Assembly: GCF_000485595.1 (NCBI RefSeq) | Contig: NW_014577876.1 | Span: 1 to 24,841, forward strand | Direction of reading: 5' to 3' | From: Priapulus caudatus | Lineage: Eukaryota; Priapulida; Priapulimorpha; Priapulimorphida; Priapulidae | DNA length: 24,841 nt | In this document: positions 9,397 through 21,300 of the stretch, one piece after another | Layout: the number at the start of each line of letters is the position of its first letter | How positions within the stretch are numbered: position 1 is the first letter of the stretch | Position numbers and translations under genes: made by a program | The notes under the pieces: model-generated | Databases searched by the model: none | What the model saw: the letters and a program-made list of their open reading frames with translations, nothing else | What the model was told of the DNA's origin: nothing

Positions 9397-12300
9397 GTAC
9401 GTTTATTATATCGGCAACAGTGCGAGTGTAAGAGAGGGGGTAGGGGGAGAATGTGTGGGTGGGGAGAGAGGGGGTGTCATAAGAGGGCAACAATAGGCGA
9501 AAGAGAGTAGAGAAACATAAGACTTTGGTAGTAAATAGATTTCGTATTTATTTAGCATTATATTTTATTGAAATGCTCCAAGTGCCTGTGACTGCGATGG
9601 CTACTCAGCAGAAGGCGCGTGGCGGCTCCTAGTTGAAACACTCGTCAAAACACGTTACTATAACGTCTTACGACATACTACTACTACTAGTATCGCATAT
9701 CCTCTACAGGATATAGCTGCAGGGGCCTGCATGCCATTCTATGATTCTGTATAGACATGGTGATGGTAATAGCTATGCACAGCCTAACCTTGCTTTCCGT
9801 GTAACGGAAATTTCCGGGCTGCGATTGAAAAATGTCGATTACATGTATTAATTAGTGGGTTGCTGCACACGGCAAACGGTATTGGGCAACCGAATGTAAT
9901 GGCTCTGCGGTCGCATTCATGCAGGGGAGCCGAGAGGCTTGATCAAGAGGCGGTAAAATAGATAAAATGCGGGGGTGTAGCCGTGTTTTATCTACAGTCC
10001 ATAGTCTAGTCGTGATGCTGTAGGGTGAGTCTGAAAATGCGTACCCCAATTACTCGCGCATTGTCAGGTTTCAGTAATGGGGTCGCAGAAAATGGAAGTA
10101 GAAAATTGAAGCAGTTCATTTATTATACTCGGGTCCGTGCGAATCGGAAATGCCAAACTACTATTATGCATGAACCGGTTATTTGATACGGTCGGTGATA
10201 AGAATTCTTTGTGAATACGTGCTCCCTCCGCGTTGTCAGCCCATCACAATCTTGGGTTCGCTTGCACAGAACTGTGGCCGGGAAATATAAATTCGCAGAA
10301 TGATGACCTCAATTCAATCAACTGCAGGTGCGAACAATATTGAAGCCTCACCTGTAATCAGGTGCTGTCTTACCTGGCGAGGAAGAGCTAATATGACTCC
10401 GATGCATTCAAGTCAATTAGTGGCCACAGTTGATTAGTTGATCGACTCGTTGGTTAGCGGGTGCATGATAGATCTGTACCGACATGCGACATGCGAAGCT
10501 CAGGAGGCGACAAGATAATGCCTGGATGTCGGCCACAAAGTCCGGGCGCGTATAAAAGGCGCGCCGCGCCTTGAACGGGAGAACTCTTCTCCCTTTGTTC
10601 TACCCGACTGTTCTATTGCACGCTCTCTTGTACGCGACCCTGCTTAAAGTCTACTGTCGCTATATATTTATATTACTGTATTATATTATATTTTATATAT
10701 ATTATATATTATATTTATATTTTTATATTATATTATATTTATATTATAATTTAGATAATATTATATATTCTATATTTTATATGACTGTTGCTTATAGTTA
10801 CTGTCGCTGTAACTAACATGGCTTATAATATATACGTGTTTTTGGTACGTAACGCCTCTAGTTCGTGTTTGCTTTGCGTCTTGCGCTACCGTTACTTCAT
10901 TACCCGTCACCCACCATACGTCACGACAAGTACGCCGTTACAGATCTATAGAAGGTTTATTCCCGGTTGGCCTACTCCCATTTCGCCTACAGCAAAATTC
11001 CCAGTTGGCCTAAACCCATTTCTCCTACTCCTAAATTGTCTACGCTCTAAATCTACCCCATTCCCATTTTGTCAACGATCGGTTTGTTCACTAAATAAAT
11101 AATCATTTATAAATAATAAACTATTGTTTTGATTGGCATACATAGACTACAGGAACCAGAAGAAAACATAGGTACAAATAATGAGAACACAATTTGACAA
11201 AAATAGAAAATCCAGTAGCCAAAATTTTAATGGGACGTAGCCCAACTGGGATGTTACCCTATAGAATATAGTGCGGTATTTCTGCCCGGGTGTCTTGCCC
11301 AGAAGCCTAAATCTACCCCCACGGCGATCACGGGCTGTTTGAGTTTGTGAGGCGCGTTGTTGAAGGCGCACATTACGTTGGTAGAGATTCACGATGAATC
11401 ATGATCAATTATGCCTGTCATTGTTGTAATATAGATCGTTGGTAATGACGGGAGAACATTCAGTATAATTATGTTGATTATGTTTTGCTGTCTGACATAT
11501 ATCCGGGTATCATGGTCGTTGTCGTGAATGTGAGCAGCATGGATGCTATCATGCAATTTTTACGATGGTATGTGGAACGATAAATTGATTTTTGTGATAT
11601 TTTTTTTAATGTGCCATCACAAATCATGTGATTCTTTTTTTCATTCGGTTAGAAATTATATCGCTAAAGACTTTGATAACAGCGCTGCCATTTTTCACGT
11701 AATTTCACTAATCTGGTAGCATTGTGGATCAAGTTACAATGTGGAATGATATATAGTCAAAGGTTGATCAAATTAGTCACCTATCTTGCTATTACATATG
11801 ACAACATTAAGTAATCACATGTGGATGGAGTATGTCTGACAGTGACACTAGCATCAAGTTTCCCGTACTATTCCGCTGGACACTGCAGAGTTTGCCCTTT
11901 GCCCTGGACATTGCAGAGTTAGCTGTTTTTAGCTCTGAGTGTGACATTGTCCATTGTTCCAACCACAAACGAGTGTAGCTCTACTGCTCTACTATAGATC
12001 TCTTATGCTAGGGGTACACGAGCGATTTTTATCGCCCGATCGCGACGATTAAAATCGCCAGCGAATTTAATCGCCAGCGAATTTAATCGCCCGATCACGA
12101 AGGGGCACACGTAGCGAATTTAATCGCCCGATCACGAAGGGGCATCGCCAGCGAATTTAATCGCCCGATCACGAATGGTGGCACACGTAGCGGAATTTTT
12201 GAGAGCGTACGCGTAGTACACACTTCCGTATTGGAGGCAGCATTTTACATCACATGGATATCAACAACACGTCCGATTGGTTTAGAAAATCGATGTGGCG

Positions 12301-15300
12301 ACAAAATACGCCCGGTCACGGGCACACGAGCGATAATAATCGCCCGGCGTAAATAATCGCCCAAAATATCTAACATTTTGGATACGGGCGATTAAAATCG
12401 GCGGTCGACGCTGAACGGGCACACGGGCGAATTTTTCTGAGCGAATTTTCAAATTCGCAGCGATCGGGCGATAAAAATCGCTCGTGTGCCCCTACCTTTA
12501 CTGCGTACTGTCTCTGCTAAACCCTGGAATAACCCGATTGTTCTTGTGACCAGCTGCTGGGTCCAGATGTGAGTCATTCATGTCCCGTTTATAATAATAA
12601 GGAAGTGTATTATGTAAGGTACAGCGTGCGTAAATCAGGTCTGCCGCGTGTGCGTGTGTGTGTGTGTGCGCGCGCGTGCGTCTTTGTGTGCGTGTGTGTG
12701 TGTGTGTAGGCAGGGCTGGCTGGAAGCAGGGTTGGGCTGGGTCGCGGAGCTACAGCAGCACCAACTGCCAGCATCTGTAATTAGTGTATTGTATGGGGCC
12801 TGGCGGTTGAGACACACAAAATGACACAATGGTTCATTCATCCAGGCTGTAGACATTAAGGGTGAGGACATCCGTCCTAATTAAGGGTGGCAGGTGGGTG
12901 GTTGTATTGTGATGGCTGGCGGTTCTGTTGCTTCCTATATTACTATCTGGTGTATACGGTTCAACGATTTCTATAAAACATTAAAGTAAAATATCAAGTG
13001 AAAACTTTTCCAGCGACGGTAAAATCACGTTGGGGGAGGGGGTGGCACAGTGCGAAGTTTCGATCAAAAAGCTTTTTGCTCAGTGTTAACTTGATATAGT
13101 TTTTGTCTTCTATCATCAATTGCGTCGTTATCACCTTACATTATTAAATTCTGTGATTAATTTCTGACTGTTGGAAATGAATTACCTCATGTATGTACAT
13201 ACAGTCAGGAGCGTATAATGACAAATACGCTTTGTCATTATACGCTCCTGATAAAGTCTCTATACAAAGGTGCACGCCTCTCCTTCTCATCCCCCCCCCC
13301 CGCTCCAACTCCACCCACATCCCCGTGCACTGTATCGGTAAGTACGTAAGTAAACACTTTATTTAACGCCGGTAAAACATGTTAGGTACAGACACAATAA
13401 ATTGACGCGGAGCTATTTTCCACATGGCCGTCTCACAGCAACAGAACGGTTAAATATTAAATAAATACACAATAAGAATTGAAGTACTTGGACTAAAATT
13501 GTACGGGGTAAGTGTAGCACAATGGGCCCTATTGATAGGGCAAGATTTTCTTTAGACGGACTTTAAAAGAAGAAATGGTGGGGGCATCTCGAACGTCAGG
13601 AGGTAAATTATTCCATTCAGATGCCGCCGCACACCGAAAAGATTTTCGTAGCATTTCAGTGCGTTCACGGGGATACAAACGCGCTTCATCTGCACACACA
13701 CTACGCGTCCGTCTGGAGCTCACTGACACTTCATGTTTAAAAGTAAAAAAGCCGTCAAGATAGGCTGGTGCCTGCTTTAATATGTAAAATTTTGTCAGTT
13801 AAAAGAGATCGATGGTAATAAAAACGTTGGCGAACAGTCATAAAACCTAGCTGCAAAAAGATTTCTTCAGTGCGGGCGTCTGAAGGTCTACGAATGTGTA
13901 GAATCAACCGCGCAAAACGTTTCTGCAGGTTAAAAACTTTGTCAATATAACTCTTCGCGGCATTTCCCCACACAACAATACCATAATCAATATCAGGCAA
14001 AACAAAGCCAAAGTAAAACTTCAGACAGGAATCATGGTCCAGAAATTTCCTGATCCGCCAAAACAGTGGCAGCTTTTTTGAGATCTTGGCACACGTTCGT
14101 TATGTGTTCTTCAAACGTGAGATTATCGTCAACATGGATACCTAAAATTTTCTCACTCGACGTGGTGGGAAGAACAGCCATTATAGACAGTATGGAGTAC
14201 CGCGGATGGGAGCGTAGAACGCTTCTGTCTGGAAGTGACCAGCATGGTTTTGGTCTTCGATGGATTGATGACCATTTTGTTTTTAGAACACCACTCACGA
14301 ACTTCCTCCATATTGTTATTTAGACGCTGTTCCAGGTAAGTTATCGGTAAAGTTTTATCGCACTGCTTCTGTTGAGATATCGATCCGTGAAGTCGTCTCC
14401 CGGGCTGACGTGCGGTTGTTTTCGATTTGTTGCAGGCTTCGTGGTACGGAGGCAGGAGAGTCTTTCGCGGGAGCGGCCGAGCATGAAACAACGCTCTCTC
14501 AGTGAGGACTACAAATCCATGAACGTGTCGTCCAACGGCAAGTGGGTGAGTGCACGCCATGCCCCGTATGCATGCTCGCTTGTTCGCGCGGCGCTCGCTC
14601 GCCGTCCGTTGCCGTGCCCCGTATGCATGCTCACTTTTTTGTGCGGCGCACGCTCACTTGTTAACGTGGCGCTCGCTCGTTCGACCAACCCTCTCGGTCA
14701 GCAGTGTGAAACCCTATATATGATATAAGAGGAAGGAAGGTGAGGGGGGTCGCCTGCAGTTCCTCGAGTCGAGGACATCTTTGTTTGTCTGGCACAACAG
14801 GCGGCTGGTCAGTAGACTGGTTATAAGACCCGTTTCACGCTCGGGGTATCGACACGAATGGCGTTGTGTTTTTTTGGTGGGAAAGAGTTTTTCGTGCTGT
14901 ACTTGCTAAGTCAGTATAGACTAGAGAGGAAAGAGGAAGGGAGGGAAGAGTTGTGCTTTCACTTACTGAGGCGTCCTGTTTGTGGAACAAGATGATGTCT
15001 GTGGGTAGCAGGGAGAAAGCAAGTAGAATGCCAACTCTTGCTTTAGTCTAGGGAGAGGGTGAGGGGCTGGGGAGGGTTTATTTTTACACAGCTGGCTGGG
15101 TATTGATGTCAGGCTCCGCTGTATACATGGCTAGGAAGCGACCTTGAAATGCCATTGCCAAAGTCCGGTTGTTTTTCGCGGGGAAGACTCCGAAAGAACC
15201 AGCATCGATAGCGATTCTGCTGTGTTATTGTACTCCCAGTTTGGCTCATAGGGTCTATGTCCCCCAGTGTACTGCCGGAACGTACCCTGGTAACTATTTG

Positions 15301-18300
15301 ACATGGTTAGGGTTAGGGAGTAGGCGTAGGTGACTCCCTAGACTCTTTAGTGGAGTAGGCGAGGTACGGTCTGGCATATTAGATAGTGCCAGGGTACGTT
15401 CCGGCAGTACCCTGGGGGACATAGACCCTCTCAGCCCCAGCAAGGGGAAAGCGAGTAGATTGCCAACTCCTGCTTAGTCTAGGGGGAGGGGGAGGGGGAG
15501 GGGGGATAGGTTTAGCCGAGGGGCTGGGGAGGGTTTATTTTTGCACAGCTGGCTGGGTATTGATGTCAGGATCCGCTGTATACATGGCTAGGAAGCGACC
15601 TTGAAATGCCATTGCCAAAGTCCGGTTGTTTTTCGCGGGGAAGTCTCTGAAATAACCAGCATCGATAGCGATTCTGCTGTGTTATTGCAGGGTTCTCCAA
15701 GAGCACTTATAGCCTGGCAGCCCGCCAGGCTATCGTCGAGCCCCGCCATTCTAAAATGCACCTGCCACTCTAAATATCATAGCCCCCGGATCCCCCTAGC
15801 GCGCAAACCGCCTTTGGCGATTTGCAACTAGGACCGTAAAGGCAGCACCCGCCATGCTATTAAATGAAAAAGCTTGGAGAACCCTGTATTGTACTCCCAG
15901 TTTGGCCATAGTACATCACAATGCATATGTTTATTTACGCCTTTACTAATTATACAGATATACCACATAGACGGTATTGCTCCCAAAACCTTTTCATGAT
16001 CACAGTTAGATGCACTGGATCTAATATATTTTTTACATTTCGCTGTTACAGTTATCAGATACTGAAGTCTTCGAGACAATACAAATACAGGATCTTGGTA
16101 CGTTGATGTGTCTATGGCTATATAAATATTTGCTTTTGATAGCATAATTAATCATAAATATATGCTCATAGAACTTTGCATCTTGATAAGATACTAGAAA
16201 AGTACATCAGGAATAGGTTTTCTTCTTATATTTGCACATATTGTTGCTTTTTCTGAAATATTTGTTGAGGTTTTTTTCGTGACTTTTGATGTCTATTTGC
16301 ATGTGATAACATTTGGGTCATTGCACTGTTGATTACGAATATATTTGTTTTCCATTCTTTCATTGTGACTGGCCGATGGTCACAAAATCAGCACTACTCA
16401 ATGTTGAACAGTGTTGCTTGCTATTGAACAACGTTGCTTATTGTTGAACAATGTTGCTTGTTGTTTTAGCCGACGAGGATGTTGGGAAGGTCTACAGTAA
16501 ATTCCTTCAGGCACACAGATGCTACGATCTGATACCGATCAGCTCGAAATTGGTTGTGTTTGATACGACACTTCATGTCAAGAAGGCATTCTTTGCTCTC
16601 GTCTACAATGGTAAGGAAGTATTCTGCTCCCTAATAAAATAAAAAACTTCGAAATTTTTCATGTTATCGTATTCTACGATCATCGTATGGCACAGCATTG
16701 CTCTTGAGGCTGTTCGTGTTGAAAATGTGGGTGGAAGAAGTTATCGTGAAGGTGGGAAGATGTGGAAAATGAGGAGGAAGGAGAGATGGGAAAGGCGGAG
16801 AGACATGGTTCGCACAGTCCTTGAAAAGTCCTTGAATTTGAGGGGAGTCCTTGAAACGTCCTTGAATTTGAGGGGAGTTCTTGAAACGTACTTGAATTTA
16901 GTAAATGTTGATTTTGTGCTTGAAAAGTCCTTTAATTTTTAGAAAGAATCCTTGCCTGTAATAAAACGAAATTTTGTACCATCAATAATGTGCAAACCTC
17001 AATAAAAATTGCGTTAAATGAGCTTAAAAAGCTATATAGACACGATAGACAGTTAAATGATGATCACAAATTACAGTAAGTTAGTAAAATCAGTCAGTAA
17101 ATCAAGGTATGTTGTTGAAGTGACCGTGTTTTAAAGGGTTTATTAAATTAATCCAGGTATGTTTTGTTCTGTGTATTAATTCCGATAAAATGTCCTTGAA
17201 TTTCTGATAAAATGTCCTTGAAAAGTCCTTGAAAAAATTTTCAGTCCTGTATGAACCATGGAGAAGGAGGAGGAGGAGTCCGAAATTGCAATCGATTTTT
17301 CGTCGCGAAAATCAACCGAATTCGCCTCGGAACTTACAACGGCAGTAGTTACCACGGCAACGCTGCGCGCGGCAGTAGACCGCTGGCCGGATCGTGTGGG
17401 GGGGCAACGTCGATAAATTTCTCGCTTGTCGTGTTTCAGGTGTGAGGGCGGCACCGTTGTGGGACCACGCGACACAGAGCTTCGTCGGCATGCTCACCAT
17501 CACAGACTTCATCAAGATCCTTCACAAATACTACAAGGCTCCACTGGTGCGTGAGAGACGCATGCTCGCGACTACCGTGATGGCGGCCAGTGGCGTAGTT
17601 AGGGGGGCCAAAGGGGGCCCCATTAATCCAAAAGTAAAGATAAAAAAACAAAAAAATTAATTGTTCTCCTAAAAAGAGAATTGTCGTAGTTAGAATGAAG
17701 GCTGTACATGTACTGAAATATCATCTCCTGCGATCAACATTTTAAAAAAATTCTGGGGGAGAACCCCCATACCACCCCCTAACGAACAAAGATGTCGCCT
17801 TTATGCATGGCGCCTGAAACAAAGATTGCAGAGCTGAGAGGTGGGGGAACGTAGGGTGTGGAGAGGGAGGCGGAGGAACCATTAAAATATTAAGTCGTCC
17901 ACCATTTTGCGCAGTTCGCTGTTTTTGGCCCCCCCTGTTAAAAAATTCGGGCTACGCCACTGGGTTCATGTGATTGTTTCTCACGCGTTCTTGAACCGCC
18001 TTCCGCAGACACGAGATTGCGACATCGCTCAAGCTCGTTAGCCACCGAGGAGGATGTACGCTCGTCTTCAGGCATGAGAGTTGTCCGCTAATTAGCGGAA
18101 TTCAGCTTTTTTTAATTTTAAAATTCGCCGACAGATTCCGCTTTTCCGACCCGCGATAATATTGTGTCCATTTCTAAGTACCGTGTTGTCGAACCCGGAC
18201 CCCCGCCTTAAATATCTGCAGCTTATTTCTCTGTTACTCACTCTCATGCCTGTGTCTTGCAGAAGGTTTCGATTTCTGTAATCGGCTGCGTGTTCTGTCC

Positions 18301-21300
18301 GTCGCGTGCGTCGAGAGCATTGTAACTGCGGGTGTCGACGTTATGTTGGCTGTATCGGGTCGCGTTGACCTTGGAAACGAAACTGACCTTTCTTCGTTCA
18401 TTGAGCGTCAAAACCGTGTCGTGTGCGTCAGGCACCTCCTGTCCATAAATGTGATTTTGCTCGTGTGACATTTTGCAGGAGAAGATTGCTGAAGTTGAAG
18501 AACATAAAATTCAGACGTGGAGGCAAGAGTTCAAGATCGGGCAAAACTTGACTCGAATATCTCCAGAGGCCAGGTAAGATGTCAGATCCCTTTTTTTATG
18601 TACAGTTTATGAGCATGGGTTCTTGACCTGTGGTCTATGGTGCCCTTTGGGGATGGGCATCAAGGGGTCCGTTAACCACATTGTATGCACAATTTTGTGT
18701 TTATGTGCATTTTTCTGGGAAGGGGTCCGTAGCTTTCACCAGATTCTCAAAGGGGTCCATGATTCAAAAATATTAAGAACCACTAGTGAGTTAGAGGCTC
18801 ACTACCTCCCCCTCCCCCCCGCTTTTGTTTTCCACCTGTTGTGTTTTCCCCGCACCTCCCTGCCTTCTTTCAGGATCTTTCTCTTCTCTTCCAATCCCAC
18901 TCTCTTCTATTCCTGCGTGCCCTTTTTCAATCTGGCTTTTTGCTTTTGTGTCGTCTGTTCTTCAAAATCGTGCTCTCCAATCGTCATTATCGATTTCTGC
19001 ACTTTACTGTCGTTAACAATGGCTTCTCCTCTCCTGTTGGCAATGGCTTCTCTGTTTTTTTCCTGTTTACGATCTACTCTCAATTTTCTCTCGCGCGTAA
19101 CAATTTCCGCTCGTTCCCCGATTTTAATGCTGGCTTCTTTGCTCTCTTTTACATGGGCTTCTCCGATTTTCTCACGTGTTAACAATTTCCGCTTGTTCCC
19201 CCGGTCTTCTCTCTGCTGTCTTCAGCACTGGCGTCTCTTCGCTCTTTTACATTGGCTCCTCTGATCTCTCGGCTTTTTCTCACATTCTTAACATTGTCCG
19301 CTCGTTCCCCGATCTTCTTTCTGCTATCTTTAACGCTGGTTTCTTTGCTTTTTTTAACGTTGGTTTCTCCGACCTCCGAGCTATCTCTTACGTTCTCAAC
19401 AACGTTCTCTCTCCCTCTCCTCGCAGCCTCTTCTCTGGCCTCCTCTCTCCTCTTAGCTCGCAGCTTTCTCTCACAGCGTTAACGAAGCCCACTCGTTCTC
19501 TCTCCTCATGTAGCCTCTTCTCTGGCTTCCTCTCTTCTCTTAGCTCGCAGCTTTCTCTCACAGCGTTAACGAAGCTCGCTCGTTCCCTCTCCTCACAGCC
19601 TCTTCTCTGGCTTCCTCTCTCACAGCGTTAACGAAGCCCGCTCGTTCTCTCTCCTCACAGCCTCTTCTCTGGCTTCCTCTCTCACAGCGTTAACGAAACC
19701 CGCTCGTTCTCTCTCCTCGCAGCCTCTACGACGCCGTCAGCATCCTCAAGCAACACAAGGTACACCGGCTCCCCGTCGTCGACCGGCAGACGGGCAACGT
19801 CCTGCACGTGCTCACGCACAAGCGCATTCTTCGCTTCCTGCACCACTTCGTGCGCGAGCTTCCCGAGCCGGCGATGATGGAGCGCGGGGTCGGGGAGCTG
19901 GGCGTCGGCACGTACGGCGAACTCGCGACGACGACCTACGACATGCCGCTCATCGACGCCCTCGCGCTCTTCCTGCGCCACCGCGTGTCCGCACTGCCCG
20001 TCGTCGACGCTGACCGCCGCGTGCTCGACGTCTACGCCAAGTTTGACGTCATTGTGAGTATCACTGTGTGTGTGTGTGTGGGGGGGTGGGTGTGTGTGCG
20101 TGTATGTGTCCGTGTCCGTGTGCGTGCGTGCGTGCTTGTGTGTGCGTGTATAGGTGGTGCGTGAGTGTTCATGTGCAGGTGCGTGTACATGTGTGCATGT
20201 GCACTTGTGTGTGAGCCTGTCTGCCTGTGCGTACGCGTTTTGCACTTAATGGCTCCGTGCTTCTCTGATCGCATTCTTATGCATCATTTATGCTACCACA
20301 TCGATGTTAGTATGTTTGCTTTGCTGGAGAACTGCATCCATATTATCCATTAGATTCTCATGAGCGAGCTTCGGTCTCTTGGCACCGTTTTTTTTGCATT
20401 TTCGCTACGAGCAAACAGCTACGATAAAATGTTGTGCCGTTGTATCACGCGTGTCTTATACCTTAGCGGCCTGCACAAATCCGATCTCCAATCTTCGGTC
20501 TTTTTGCACCATTTTTCAGCATTTTCACATTCGAACAAATTGCGATGATAGCGTAGCGGCTTTTTTTGCATTTTCACGGTGAACAAATTGCATCGATAGA
20601 ATGTCGTGCTGTTGTATCCCACAAGTCTTATACGTTAGCGGCCTTTTTTGCATTTTCACGGTGAACAAATTGCAACGATAGAATGTCGTGCCATTGTATC
20701 CGGTATATGTTGTATGTTGTGCGTGTCTTATACCTTAGCGGCCTGCATAAATCACCGATCTCCAATCTTCGGTCTCTTTGCACCATTTTTCAGCATTTTC
20801 ATATTCGAACAAATTGCGACGATAGAATAGTCTATGTCGTTGTATCCTGGGTGTCTTGTACGTTAGCATAAATCCAATCGAATTTTGGTAAAAACCGTGA
20901 ACCCGTTCATTGTATCTTATCTAGTATATGTTGTGTGTGTCTTATATGTTAGCATAAATCATCGATCGTTTTTGGTAAAAACCGTGAATCCGTTCGTTGT
21001 ATCTGGTATATGTCGTGTGTGTCTCTTATACATTAGCATAATTCATCGATCGCTTTTGCTCGCCGCAGAACCTAGCAGCCGAGAAGACGTACAGCAACCT
21101 GGACGTGACGATCTTCGAGGCTCTGCAACATCGTACGGGCAAACAAGACAAAGTTCACACCTGCCTCGCAACGGACTCCCTCAGGCATGTGCTGGAAACC
21201 ATCGTCAGAGCCGAGGTAGGTTCCCCATCGACGTATTAGCCAGCGAGCCGTGCAGCCGTGGTTTGCACGGTCAGTTTTGAAATTGCACTCCCAAATATTT

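Larger units (their letters stand above)
7178..9455 (+). repeat. Duplicate B of the promoter / first-exon segment, split by an insertion
   Basis: Direct-orientation partner of 4690-6090. Similarity stops at GCCAAAC (7353-7359) and resumes at CCACAACCCT (8401). This copy contains the intact first coding exon of the AMPK gamma gene. Confidence 0.85.
15006..15910 (+). repeat. Tandem duplication of a ~210-bp block, with two transposons
   Basis: Unit 1 is about 15006-15247. Unit 2 is about 15439-15687 and resumes at 15892. Shared text includes CAGCTGGCTGGGTATTGATG, TGTATACATGGCTAGGAAGC, GACCTTGAAATGCCATTGCC and AGCATCGATAGCGATTCTGC. The inverted-repeat element at 15250-15429 sits between the units. 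The hAT-like element at 15688-15886 is inside unit 2 only, so its insertion is younger than the duplication, unless it was lost from unit 1. Confidence 0.88.

Noticed and set aside
14153-14560. Reverse-strand frame extending over exon 2 as part of the LINE
   Set aside because: LINE similarity stops near 14380; the rest is the chance complement of exon 2 and its acceptor.
17547-17660. Read-through of exon 5 as an alternative C-terminus
   Set aside because: The extra residues are intron plus transposon, and the conserved linker in exon 6 shows normal splicing.
18623-19631. Long + strand open frames in intron 6
   Set aside because: They are translated tandem repeat and C/T-rich sequence, with no protein-family resemblance.
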